Shown piece by piece: positions 33,419 to 41,498 of a stretch of DNA of 64,000 bases (position 1 is the first letter of the stretch; each line of letters begins with the position of its first letter). Location: assembly GCF_047601025.1 (NCBI RefSeq), contig NZ_JASGJZ010000001.1, positions 248,001-312,000 on the forward strand. The letters are read 5' to 3'. The position numbers and the translations under genes are program-made. Under the pieces are notes generated by a model. The model did no database searches. It was not told where the DNA came from and saw only the letters and a program-made list of their open reading frames with translations. The stretch is from Pseudorhodoferax sp047601025 (GTDB lineage: Bacteria; Pseudomonadota; Gammaproteobacteria; Burkholderiales; Burkholderiaceae_C).

Positions 33419-33793
33419 ATGGAAGTCCGCCCCATCCGCACCCAGGCCGACTACAAGGCCATGCTGGCCGAAGTCTCCAGACTGGTCGACCTGGCCCCCC
33501 GTCGCGACACGCCCGAAGGCGACCGCCTGGAAGTGCTGTCGCTGCTGGTCGAAGCCTACGAGGACGAGCATTACCCCATGCGGCCACCTACCCCGGTGGC
33601 GGCCATCAAGTTCCACATGGACAACACCGGCATGACGCCGGCCGACCTGGTGCCCTACATCGGCACGCGCGCCCGGGTTTCCGAGATCCTCAATGGCAAG
33701 CGTCCCCTGACCATGCCGATGATCCGGCGCCTGATGACGCTGGGCATCCCGGCCGAAAGCCTGGTGGGCCAGCCCGAACCCGTGGCGGCATGA
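33419..33793 (+). CDS. higA: HigA-family helix-turn-helix antitoxin
   Basis: 124 residues with AAGGAGT before the ATG. The start MEVRPIRTQADYKAMLAEVSR and the HTH at about 75-110 (AIKFHMDNTGMTPADLVPYIG, RVSEILNGKRPLTMPMIRRL) are typical HigA. It would repress its operon and bind HigB, but only a relic of the toxin precedes it, so it looks like an orphan antitoxin. Confidence 0.82.
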   Translation: MEVRPIRTQADYKAMLAEVSRLVDLAPRRDTPEGDRLEVLSLLVEAYEDEHYPMRPPTPVAAIKFHMDNTGMTPADLVPYIGTRARVSEILNGKRPLTMPMIRRLMTLGIPAESLVGQPEPVAA

Positions 33794-33828
33794 GAGACAT
33801 CTAGAGCCAACTCGGGTCGAGGAACCAC

Positions 33829-33924
33829 ATGTCCAACAAGCAGCGCGTGAACATGTTCCTCGACGGCGCCGTGATCGAGCACTTCAAGGCAAAGGCCGGC
33901 GACCGGGGCTACCAGACGCTGATC
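33829..33924 (+). pseudogene. third, truncated BrnA fragment
   Basis: MSNKQRVNMFLDGAVIEHFK and AKAGDRGYQTLI match the BrnA ribbon-helix-helix part, then the sequence switches abruptly. The bases to 34032 read in one frame as VGDYLAYCKERNVKPEGASR, a relic I cannot name. This shows repeated copying of the brnA segment. Confidence 0.65.
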
Positions 33925-34032
33925 TGCGCCGCAGTCCACGGTTCGAGTCGGCAGTTGGCGACTACCTGGCCTACTGCAAGGAGCGAAATGTCAAGCCGGA
34001 GGGGGCGAGTCGCGAGCGCGTCCAGGCCGATT

Positions 34033-34443
34033 TCACGGCCGGATCACCGGGATCACCTTGCGCCCATGCCGCCGGTAGATGTGGAAATCGCCATCCAGCG
34101 TCAGCACGCGGCAGGGGTCGTAGAGCTCCGACATGCGCACCAGGCAGGCATCGGCCAGCGAGGCCGGAACGTTCTCGTAGCGCTCAAACAATGCCTTGAC
34201 CGCCCCCAATTCCTCGCCCAGCGCCATGCCGATGCGAACGGCGCCACGTTCGATCAGGGCCAGTGCCACGGCGGGGTCGAAGCCGGCGCGCGCCAGCAGG
34301 AAGCAGGTCTCGGCGACCACGGCTTCGCAGGTCAGAAAGGGGCCGGGGTGCTGGGCGAACTGCGCCTTGGCCCAGGCATGGTGGCCGTCGTTGCGGCAAT
34401 GCAGCGCCACCCAGGGGCCGGTGTCGAGCAGCAGGGTGGTCAC
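34033..34443 (-). CDS. vapC: VapC-type PIN-domain toxin
   Basis: 136 residues from a GTG overlapping the antitoxin stop. PIN acidic residues are visible: LLLDTGPWVAL, CEAVVAETCFLL, LADACLVRMSE and TLDGDFHIYRR. PIN toxins cleave RNA in the cytoplasm. The gene is intact and paired with an RHH antitoxin. It is convergent with the surrounding plus-strand relics. Confidence 0.87.
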   Translation of the reverse strand: MTTLLLDTGPWVALHCRNDGHHAWAKAQFAQHPGPFLTCEAVVAETCFLLARAGFDPAVALALIERGAVRIGMALGEELGAVKALFERYENVPASLADACLVRMSELYDPCRVLTLDGDFHIYRRHGRKVIPVIRP

Positions 34444-34691
34444 GTCTGGCCGAACCCGTCCAGATGCCGGGGGTTCGAGGCCAGGTCAGACGGGCCACCT
34501 TCGAAACAGCCGACCAGGTCACCGGCCTTGTCCAGCGCCGAGACGAACGGCTGCACCGCATCCGCCGGGCGTGCAACGTAGGCCGCCAGCGCCCGGCGCA
34601 CCAGTTCAGACTTGCTCAGATGGGCGCGTTGCGCCGCCTCCAGCAACTGTTCTTCCAGCGCAGGCGGGATCTTGATGGTCAGCGTGTTCAT
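34440..34691 (-). CDS. ribbon-helix-helix (CopG-like) antitoxin of the PIN toxin
   Basis: 83 residues. NTLTIKIPPALEEQLLEAAQ and LSKSELVRRALAAYV form a CopG-type DNA-binding motif; the acidic C-terminal tail would wrap the toxin. It overlaps the toxin start by four bases. Upstream, GGTAATATCACC (minus strand, 34715-34726 region) is a near-palindrome containing a -10-like TAATAT and could be the operator. Confidence 0.83.
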   Translation of the reverse strand: MNTLTIKIPPALEEQLLEAAQRAHLSKSELVRRALAAYVARPADAVQPFVSALDKAGDLVGCFEGGPSDLASNPRHLDGFGQT

Positions 34692-34764
34692 AGCAGGCGT
34701 ATTACCGATTGCCTGGTGATATTACCCAGATCGTCGAGATGCCGTCAACGGGTGCTGCGACGCA

Positions 34765-34783
34765 TGACCTTCGGGCATTGCCC
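34765..34783 (+). promoter_or_regulatory. orphan copy of the T6SS-regulon upstream element
   Basis: TGACCTTCGGGCATTGCCC closely matches the upstream half of the seven regulon motifs (compare the copy at 40809), but no good -10-like hexamer stands at the fixed distance and a brnT relic follows. It may mark a promoter whose gene was lost in rearrangement. Confidence 0.4.
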
Positions 34784-34831
34784 ATCGTCGTACGGCGCAC
34801 CACGCCACGGGAGTCGGGGTCAGGTTCTAGG

Positions 34832-34960
34832 TCCGCCGCTTCGACTACGGCGAGGAGCGATGCGTGACGCTGGGGCCACTGGGCGACATGCTCGTCGTGA
34901 TCGTGACGGCGGAGTCCGAGGACCACATTCGCATCCATCTCGATGCGCAAAGCGGATGAC
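34832..34960 (+). pseudogene. BrnT relic, copy 2
   Basis: The sequence begins abruptly inside BrnT (RRFDYGEERCVTLGPLGDML, VVIVTAESEDHIRI), lacking the first half, and is frameshifted before its end. It is followed directly by the second brnA. The left breakpoint lies just after a REP-like repeat relic. Confidence 0.7.
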
Positions 34961-35263
34961 ATGAGCAAGGCATCTGCCGCGAAAACCTCAGCTGAAGCGC
35001 GCGAGGACGCGCCCCTGCGGCAAGCGGACATCGCTGCCGGCACGCTGGTGCTGCGCAAGCGCAACGCCGCAGGGGTCGTGCTACCCAACAAGCAGCGTGT
35101 GAACATCTTCCTCGACGGCGCTGTGATCGAGCACTTCAAGGCGAAAGCCGGCGACCGGGGTTACCAGACGCTGATCAACGAAGCGCTGAAGCAGGCCATC
35201 CAGGCCGAGAGCCTCGAAAGCGTGATCCGCAAGACGATCCGCGAGGAACTACGGCGCCTCTGA
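34961..35263 (+). CDS. brnA: BrnA antitoxin, copy 2
   Basis: 100 residues, nearly identical to copy 1 apart from about five substitutions (for example LRQAD for LRRAD and a final Leu for Pro). The RHH region KQRVNIFLDGAVIEHFKAKA is unchanged. Its toxin is truncated, so this is also an orphan antitoxin. Conservation of both antitoxins while both toxins decay suggests selection for neutralising a BrnT elsewhere, or simple recency. Confidence 0.83.
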   Translation: MSKASAAKTSAEAREDAPLRQADIAAGTLVLRKRNAAGVVLPNKQRVNIFLDGAVIEHFKAKAGDRGYQTLINEALKQAIQAESLESVIRKTIREELRRL

Positions 35264-35269
35264 TACCCC

Positions 35270-35378
35270 ATGTCCCGCTCCTCCGCATCGCGCCTGCCGG
35301 CGCCGCCCCCCGGGTCACTTCCTGCCACGACCGCCGCGACGCCATCTACCTGAGCGACGACGACCGCCGAGTCGAAGC
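35270..35378 (+). pseudogene. RAYT transposase N-terminal relic, copy 2
   Basis: After brnA copy 2 the sequence again reads as a damaged MSR...PGA...VTSCHDRRDAIYLSDDDRRV, the beginning of the transposase seen at 32431. Thus the whole brnT-brnA-RAYT unit is duplicated and the second copy is cut. The rest up to 35443 shows no gene. Confidence 0.6.
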
Positions 35379-35443
35379 ATGGCTGACACGCGGGGGCACT
35401 GCGTTGACGGTCAGCCGGGGCGTGGCGGCCGTGGGCGGACGGC

Positions 35444-35686
35444 TCAACGCCAGGCGCCGCGCCACGAGCGACCGAGCGTGAGCCAGATCTCGTCGCATGC
35501 ACCCGGCTCGCGCACGCTCCATCCGTCGATCTTGAAGACGGGCTCGCCCGGACGCTCGACATCCGGCACGGCCGTTGCCGCAAATGCGTGCGCGGGGTCG
35601 ACCTCCGGCGCCGGAAGATCGGCCAGTGCCGGCCCGGCGACGAAGGCACCGGTCTCGAGCAGGAATGTTCGGCGCGTCGTCTTCAT
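35444..35686 (-). CDS. small protein with Tat-like signal
   Basis: 80 residues. The start MKTTRRTFLLETGAFVAG has a twin-arginine-like RRTFL followed by a hydrophobic stretch. The mature part (VFKIDGWSVREPGACDEIWLTLGRSWR) is short and unknown. It overlaps the TPR gene by four bases and is last in a four-gene minus-strand operon with a diheme cytochrome, so it may be a small periplasmic accessory protein. Confidence 0.6.
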   Translation of the reverse strand: MKTTRRTFLLETGAFVAGPALADLPAPEVDPAHAFAATAVPDVERPGEPVFKIDGWSVREPGACDEIWLTLGRSWRGAWR

Positions 35687-36744
35687 GTGGGGGCACCTTG
35701 CGCCATCGCGAGCAGCGAGGCCAGCGAGTCCGCCTGCGCGACGGCGCGCCGCGTCGGCCGGTTGGCGGCGTTGGCGCGCGCAAGCTCCAGCGCGCGCGCA
35801 AGGTTGCCGCCGCTGCCGGCATGGAACTCCGCGGCGTGGTCGGCGAAGGCCAGTGGATGGCGGGCGAGCAGCGCCTCGAAGCCGGCGCGCGCGGCGCAGA
35901 GCTGCGCAGCGGCCTCCTCGGCCCTGCCCTGCAGCGCGAGCACATCGGCGAGTCGCCAGGCGACTTCAGGGTCGCCGCTTTCCACGGCGGGCTCCAGCAG
36001 CACTTGCGCTTGTGTGAGGTCGCCGTCTTCCGCGACGATCTCGGCCAGATGCACGCGCGCCTTCACATACCCGGGCAGGTACTCGAGCGCGTGGCGATAC
36101 CAGCAAGCGGCGCGCGGCGGGTCGGGCTCCGGCACCAGTTCGCCCCACAGCATGCCGAGCTGAAAACAGGTCCAGGCCAGCGGAAACGGCGACACATCGT
36201 CGTAAGCGGCGAGCGCCCGCCGATAGACCTCATCGGCTTCGTCGAAACGGTCCATGTCCGCCAGCAAGGCGCCGAGCGGGACCAGGTCCTCGAGGCGGCC
36301 GCTGGCCACGGCCCTGCGGCGCCGCGCGGCCAGCGCCGACGCCAGCCGCGCGCCGCAGGCCTGGTCGACGGCCAGCGCCTGGCGCTCGATCTCATCCGCC
36401 GGTGCACCGTGCCGCCGAGCCTGCGCGAGATGGCGCCGCGCGTCGGCGAAGCGGTGCGCCGCCGACGCGATCTGGGCCTGGACCAGCGCCGTGCGCGCCG
36501 ACGCCGGATCGCACAGCGCAAGCGTCTGCGCGAGCGCCTCGAGCCGGTCGAGTGCCGTGACGTCGCCGGTGAACTGCAGCGTGAGCTGCTCCTCCTCGAC
36601 GATGCGCTCGGCAGAGCCTGCGCGCAGCGGGTCGCGCGCGAACCGGTCCCAGGAGCGGCGCCGCGCGTTCTGCAGGTTGACGACGGCGATTTCCGCGTCG
36701 GTCACCGCGAAACGACCGCCGTCGAGCGCCACGGCCTCGATCAC
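35683..36744 (-). CDS. TPR-repeat protein
   Basis: 353 residues from a GTG overlapping the DUF4331 stop (GTGA). Helical hairpin repeats are visible, for example MDRFDEADEVYRRALAAYDD, PPRAACWYRHALEYLPGYVK and DLTQAQVLLEPAVESGDPEV. There is no signal peptide. The first 60 residues (VIEAVALDGGRFAVTDAEIAVVN) are not TPR-like. TPR proteins mediate complex assembly; here the partner is probably a product of the same operon. Confidence 0.7.
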   Translation of the reverse strand: MIEAVALDGGRFAVTDAEIAVVNLQNARRRSWDRFARDPLRAGSAERIVEEEQLTLQFTGDVTALDRLEALAQTLALCDPASARTALVQAQIASAAHRFADARRHLAQARRHGAPADEIERQALAVDQACGARLASALAARRRRAVASGRLEDLVPLGALLADMDRFDEADEVYRRALAAYDDVSPFPLAWTCFQLGMLWGELVPEPDPPRAACWYRHALEYLPGYVKARVHLAEIVAEDGDLTQAQVLLEPAVESGDPEVAWRLADVLALQGRAEEAAAQLCAARAGFEALLARHPLAFADHAAEFHAGSGGNLARALELARANAANRPTRRAVAQADSLASLLAMAQGAPT

Positions 36745-38246
36745 TCCATCGCTCCGAAGCGTGACGGCAGGCTGTCGACCCCGACCTTCAGCAGCGTGGC
36801 CACCATCAGCCGGACGATGAGCGTGGCCTGGTCGTTGGCCCGGAACTGCGCACGCCATTCGACGGTGCTGCCCGCGCCCTTGGGGCTGACGGTCAGCGTG
36901 CCGGTGTAGTCGGAAGCCGGCACGCCGGAGATGCCGGCGTAGCGGTAGGACCGCCTGGCGTCATCCATGGCTTCGAGACGCTCGACGATGGTCTTGCCGT
37001 CGATGGTCTCCACGGTGCGCAGCTGCCCGACGCCCGACCCCGCCAGCCGAACCTGCGCGACCAGCGGATGCCATGCGGCGTCAAACCGGCCGAGCAGCGC
37101 CCATACCTGGCCGGGAGGCGCTGCCAGATCGACGCTTTCGACCACCACCTGCAGCTCCGTGTTGGGCGTGGCGAGATAGGGAAACACCTGCATGCCGGGC
37201 TTGGTCGCGCTGGTCGCGCCGCCCTGCAGGAACTCGCGGTCCTTGTTGACCAGCCACGTCATCAGGATGTCGATGCAGTTCGCGTCGACGGTGCGGCCGC
37301 CGCCGGTCCTGTAGGCCTGGCCGTTGATCGTGCTCTTCTCGATCTCCAGATGGCTCGCATCGGTGATGGGCTTGCTCACGTCGAAGAGCAGGAAATCGTC
37401 GAAGAAGACGTTGACGTTCGCGGCCAGGGCGGCCGGGCTCCAGTCGGCGCGTCCATCCATCATGTCGTAGCGCTCGAAGCTCTCTTTCAGCCGCTGCCGG
37501 AAGAGCGGCGCGACCTCCGGCGCGATCGCGAACGGCGTCTGCTGGTTCCACAGGTCGCGCAGGTCGAGCCCGCCCTTCGCAATGGGGTTGAGGCGGATGT
37601 TCGTCTGCTCGGGGCGGCCGATCCAGTCGATGCGCGCCGGTATGGGCCCGACGGGAATGCCGGGGCGCGGCAGCGGCACGGTCTCCGCGACGACCCCGAA
37701 CAGCGAACCCTTGTCGGGATCGAGCACACGGCGCGTGTCGAACTCGATCACGATCGCCAGCACGTTGTCGTGCAGCAGCAGGTTCGGCAGCTTCTGCAGG
37801 GTCCCGACGTTCACCGCCAGGTAGAACGGGTCGGACCGCAAGCCGGCGAAGATGCGGAAGACGCCGTCGGGGGTCGCCGTCCCCTTCTCGTCGTTGACGG
37901 TGACCGTGAGCGTGCGTCCGTCCGGCAGCGTGCAGGTGCCCCGCTGCACCGGCTTCGCACCCGGGCCGGCCCGCTCGAGGCCGCCGAAGCGGCACGAGAA
38001 GCGCACGAGGTCCTGGTCGCCGGCCTGGAACTTCGCCGCGTCGCCCGTGCCGGCGACCGTCACCCGGCGAATCGCGATCGCATGGTCGATCGCATTGGAG
38101 AAGACGGCGTCGGCGCCCGCGCCAGGGAAGACGTCCAGCGCCACGACGGTGCGCGACGGATCCTCCGGGCTCGTGAAGGCGAACAGGTCCGAGATGTCGG
38201 CGGGAGGATCGCTGAGCGTTCGGGGCCCGTCGATGTGGTCCGACAT
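36741..38246 (-). CDS. DUF4331 protein with C-terminal SRPBCC domain
   Basis: 501 residues. The DUF4331 part (about 1-330) starts MSDHIDGPRTLSDPPADISDLFAF and contains DVFPGAGADAVFSNAIDHAI and a long beta-rich region. From about 360 an SRPBCC/polyketide-cyclase-like helix-grip domain follows (VVVESVDLAAPPGQVWALLG, FDAAWHPLVAQVRLAGSGVG). That fusion is unusual. No signal peptide is seen. It is five bases downstream of the diheme cytochrome gene and likely acts with it. Confidence 0.75.
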   Translation of the reverse strand: MSDHIDGPRTLSDPPADISDLFAFTSPEDPSRTVVALDVFPGAGADAVFSNAIDHAIAIRRVTVAGTGDAAKFQAGDQDLVRFSCRFGGLERAGPGAKPVQRGTCTLPDGRTLTVTVNDEKGTATPDGVFRIFAGLRSDPFYLAVNVGTLQKLPNLLLHDNVLAIVIEFDTRRVLDPDKGSLFGVVAETVPLPRPGIPVGPIPARIDWIGRPEQTNIRLNPIAKGGLDLRDLWNQQTPFAIAPEVAPLFRQRLKESFERYDMMDGRADWSPAALAANVNVFFDDFLLFDVSKPITDASHLEIEKSTINGQAYRTGGGRTVDANCIDILMTWLVNKDREFLQGGATSATKPGMQVFPYLATPNTELQVVVESVDLAAPPGQVWALLGRFDAAWHPLVAQVRLAGSGVGQLRTVETIDGKTIVERLEAMDDARRSYRYAGISGVPASDYTGTLTVSPKGAGSTVEWRAQFRANDQATLIVRLMVATLLKVGVDSLPSRFGAME

Positions 38247-38251
38247 GGACG

Positions 38252-40060
38252 CTACTTCCAGGCCGGCTGCTGCGCACCCGATGGCGCCGCCGCTGCGCCG
38301 GTCGCGGCCTGTTGCGGGCCGCCGAACGGCGTGACGCGGCCGGGCGTCTCGGGAATCGATTTCAGGTACTCGATCAGCGCCCAGCGCTGCTCGTCGGTCA
38401 GCAGCGGGCCGATGACGCCGTTGCCGAGCGGCGCGTTTTCGAACGAGTGGCCGGCGTTCGAGTTGCCCAGCAGCGCCGTATCGAACAGGAAGCGGCCGGA
38501 GTTGCCGCTGGTGTCCACGCCCAGCTTCACCGGGTCGAACTCGCGCCCGACATAGAACTTCTTCGTGCGTTCGCTGGCCGGGACCAGCATTTCATACAGG
38601 TTGGGGACCGACCCGTTGTGCATGAAGGGCGGAGTCGCCCACACGCCGTCGCGCGGCGCCGCCTTGTAGACGGCATTCGGCGTCGGCGGCGGCGGAAGCT
38701 CGCGGAAGCCGTTGATCGGCACGAGCTGCTCCTGGGTCAGCTTGGCGTCGGCGATCGCGCGTGCGTAGATCGGCGCCACGAGGCTGCCCTTGAAGTCCTC
38801 CGACGTCAGCACGGGCTTGCCGCGGAACCGCCCCGGGAGTTTGTCGATGAGATCCCCGGTGAGCGCGTACGGCCGGATCGTCTGCGCCTGCGTGTTGTCG
38901 GTTCCCACGTAACTCTGCGGGACCAGGCCGACGAGGACGAAGCTCTTGCCGTACTTGTTGGGCTCGGTCCAGCGGTAGGGCCACATGTTGTGGCAGCTGG
39001 CGCAGTGCGTGGCGAACAGCGCCTTGCCGATCTTCGCCTTGTCGCGGTCGATCTTGCCGAGCAGGTCTTCCGGCCAGCTCGGCGGCGCCAGGCGCCACAG
39101 CTGGACCTCGACCCGGTCCAGGTTGTGGATGGCGGCGTTGGACGCGAACAAGCCCTCGGCCGGAGACTCGGCATGCAGGTTGATGTCCAGGTACACGCCC
39201 ATCGTCTCGCCGAGGTTGCGCATCAGCGGATCCTGCAGGATCGCAGCCCACTGCGTCCACAGGCCCTGCGTGGCGTTCCACAGGAACGGCGGCTTGACGG
39301 GCGCGTTCGGCGTGGACGTGTTCTCCGGAATCCTGGGAACGTTCGAGGTCAGGCGGTTCTGGATCAGCGTGAGCGCGTCGAGGCGCGCCGGTCCCCAGGG
39401 GGAGGCCGAAGGCAGCGTGCGCGTCGCGTAGTGATGGGTGCCCGCGGCCTGCGCTTCGAAGCGCTTGCGCAACGCCGCCTTCGCATCCGCGCTGGTCGCG
39501 TTGAGGCGCGACGCCAGCCGATCGAACTTCGCGGGATCCTTCAGCGTCGCCTGCATCGCGGCGTCGAGCGACTGGATATAGGCTTGGTAGTCCAGCGCGT
39601 TGTTGTTGCCGCCGTCGATGCGGATGCGCTTGCCCTGGACCCGGAGCTCCGACGTGTGGCACATCGCGCAGGTCACGCCCGCGAACTCGCCGGTGGCGGC
39701 GCCCTTCCACGCCGGCTTCGAGATCACGGTCTTGCTGATGCCGATCGGCAGGCCGTCCGGGTTGGCCGGACTCCTGGGCTGCGGGATCACGCCATGGCGC
39801 TCGCTATTCGCGTCCGAGCGGAACAGCTCCTGGCTGTCGGCCAGCTCGAGGTGGAGGAAGATGTCGTACGACATCACCGTCGAGCCCTGGGAAAAGTTGT
39901 AGTACCAGTCCCGATCGTCCTGCGACCACGCCTGGTCGAGGTAGATCACGGACGCCGGCGCCGCTTGCGCGGCAGCGGGCTGCGCCGGGAACAAGGTGAT
40001 GGCGCCGAACGATGTCGCCAATGCGGCGGCCCTCAGCGAGCGGCTGGTGAGTTTGCGCAT
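38252..40060 (-). CDS. exported RoxA-like diheme c-type cytochrome
   Basis: 602 residues with a signal peptide (LRAAALATSFGAITLFPAQPAAAQA) and GGAGG before the ATG. Two c-heme sites are present: CAMCH near 130 and CASCH near 351. ATPPFMHNGSVPNLYEML near the C-terminus is typical of diheme cytochrome c peroxidase/RoxA-type enzymes. Size and layout resemble the RoxA/RoxB family (rubber oxygenases and relatives), but the substrate cannot be assigned. It leads the operon with DUF4331, TPR and small Tat-like genes; location is periplasmic. Confidence 0.8.
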   Translation of the reverse strand: MRKLTSRSLRAAALATSFGAITLFPAQPAAAQAAPASVIYLDQAWSQDDRDWYYNFSQGSTVMSYDIFLHLELADSQELFRSDANSERHGVIPQPRSPANPDGLPIGISKTVISKPAWKGAATGEFAGVTCAMCHTSELRVQGKRIRIDGGNNNALDYQAYIQSLDAAMQATLKDPAKFDRLASRLNATSADAKAALRKRFEAQAAGTHHYATRTLPSASPWGPARLDALTLIQNRLTSNVPRIPENTSTPNAPVKPPFLWNATQGLWTQWAAILQDPLMRNLGETMGVYLDINLHAESPAEGLFASNAAIHNLDRVEVQLWRLAPPSWPEDLLGKIDRDKAKIGKALFATHCASCHNMWPYRWTEPNKYGKSFVLVGLVPQSYVGTDNTQAQTIRPYALTGDLIDKLPGRFRGKPVLTSEDFKGSLVAPIYARAIADAKLTQEQLVPINGFRELPPPPTPNAVYKAAPRDGVWATPPFMHNGSVPNLYEMLVPASERTKKFYVGREFDPVKLGVDTSGNSGRFLFDTALLGNSNAGHSFENAPLGNGVIGPLLTDEQRWALIEYLKSIPETPGRVTPFGGPQQAATGAAAAPSGAQQPAWK

Positions 40061-40289
40061 CCGAACCTCCGGATCGTCATCGTGGGTCGATGCGATTGAT
40101 GGTATCCACTCAGGTGTCTCCAGGCGGCTGCGCCGCCCCCATGCGTGCCCTGATGGTCGCGGTGCGTGAATTGATGTAGGCGGAGTCCGGGCGCTGCTCG
40201 GAGCGCCTGGGCGCCGGCAGCATCACCGCCAGCCGCACGGCTCGAGTTCGAGCCGCCACGGGTGAGCGTCGAGGCCCGGCCGGCTGATT

Positions 40290-40735
40290 GCTCGCGACGT
40301 ACGTTCCGGGCACCGACGTGCCGTCCGAGCTGCACGAGGTGCGGCCCGGCAAGGCCGATGCGAACCATGGCGGCATGGGCGGATAGCGCCGACACCGTCG
40401 ACCTCTTCGTGTCGGCCATCACCATCATGGAACTGAAGCTCGGCGTTCTGCCGATCAACGCAAGGACGCCGCGCACAGGGCCGTGCTGCGTGCATGGCTG
40501 GAACGGCCGTCACTACTGCCCGAGTTCTCCGCGCGCACGCTGCCGGTCGGCACCGCTGTGGCGCAACGCTGCGCCCGGCTGCGCCTGCCCGGCAAGCGCG
40601 GCGAGCGTGACGCGCTCATCGCGGCGACGGCGCTGGCGCCTGGCATGGCGGTGGCGACGCGTCGCATGGCCGATTTCGAGCCCACGGGGGTGGCCACTGT
40701 CACTCCGTGGCAGAAGCCGGAGTCAGCGGCATCGG
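40290..40735 (+). pseudogene. VapC/FitB-type PIN toxin relic
   Basis: PIN pieces lie in different frames: SELHEVRPGKADANHGG, then LFVSAITIMELKLGVLPI, then RAWLERPSLLPEFSARTLPV and RGERDALIAATALAPGMAVA with TRRMADFEPTGV. At least two frameshifts and a damaged N-terminus make it non-functional. The 230 bases before it (40061-40289) hold no gene I can support. Confidence 0.7.
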
Positions 40736-40808
40736 CAAACCCGGGTCCGGCGCCGTCGAGATCCCGGGTTCAGCGCCCGGCCGGTACGCCGGGCGGCTCG
40801 GCAGCAGA

Positions 40809-40850
40809 TGACTTTCGGACATTGCCCTTTCCGGGTCGGCGGCATGAACA
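40809..40850 (+). promoter_or_regulatory. T6SS-regulon bipartite promoter motif, copy 3
   Basis: TGACTTTCGGACATTGCCC starts at 40809; TGAACA occupies the fixed second position (40845-40850) and TTGCCC the -35 position. The ATG of the orphan gene is 40 bases after the hexamer. Upstream half is a near-perfect match to copies 5 and 6. Confidence 0.6.
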
Positions 40851-40889
40851 TGCCTGCGCCGGTCCACATCCGGCATCCAGGTACATCCC

Positions 40890-41444
40890 ATGGTCACTGC
40901 CGCCAACGCCCACCACTTCGCCCAGCCGGAATGGCGCGTCATCGCCGCCGGTTTCGACACCGAGCGCTGGCTCCAAGATGGCCAGGCCGTGGGCACCGGG
41001 GGCATCCTTAACCCCCAGCCCACGCGGCTGCCCAGCGGCCAGTACTACTACCGCTTCGCCAGCAGTTCGTCGCCTGACGATGCCCGCTTCGGCGGCGGCT
41101 GGTGGCTGGACCACGACAACTTCGTACTCGTCCGCCGCTTTGCGGCCGAGCATGGCTATTCGCTGCGTGACGCGGCCAGGTTGATGCTGGCCTTGCCCCA
41201 TGCCTGGACGCACGTCGACCAGTTGGTGCGCGCGTTGCTGCGCCAGCCGCTGCGGGCCTACACCGGCCTGGGCAAGCCGGCGCAGGGTGCGGCCACCGGC
41301 GCTGACCGCGGCACGCGCTGGATCCCCACGCAGCATGTGGCGGTGCGCCAGCTCTACGTGCCGGGCCTGGCCGCGGCTTCCGATGGCGGGCCGCTGTACC
41401 GCACGGTGTTCCAGCAGCCGGTGGAGGTGTCGGCGCTGGCTTGA
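40890..41444 (+). CDS. unknown protein in the T6SS regulon
   Basis: 184 residues, no signal peptide or membrane helix. The protein is rich in aromatics (SGQYYYRFASSSSPDDARFG, GGWWLDHDNFVLVRRFAAEH) and ends in a beta-rich part (RWIPTQHVAVRQLYVPGL). I do not recognise the family. Its promoter motif matches those of tssA and vgrG, so it is a candidate T6SS-associated protein although no T6SS gene is adjacent. The neighbouring PIN relic and minus-strand exported protein give no further hint. Confidence 0.7.
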   Translation: MVTAANAHHFAQPEWRVIAAGFDTERWLQDGQAVGTGGILNPQPTRLPSGQYYYRFASSSSPDDARFGGGWWLDHDNFVLVRRFAAEHGYSLRDAARLMLALPHAWTHVDQLVRALLRQPLRAYTGLGKPAQGAATGADRGTRWIPTQHVAVRQLYVPGLAAASDGGPLYRTVFQQPVEVSALA

Positions 41445-41498
41445 TCGCGGGGGCGCCGCAACCGGTCGTCGCCGGCCGGCCATCGGCCGGTTCTTCCT

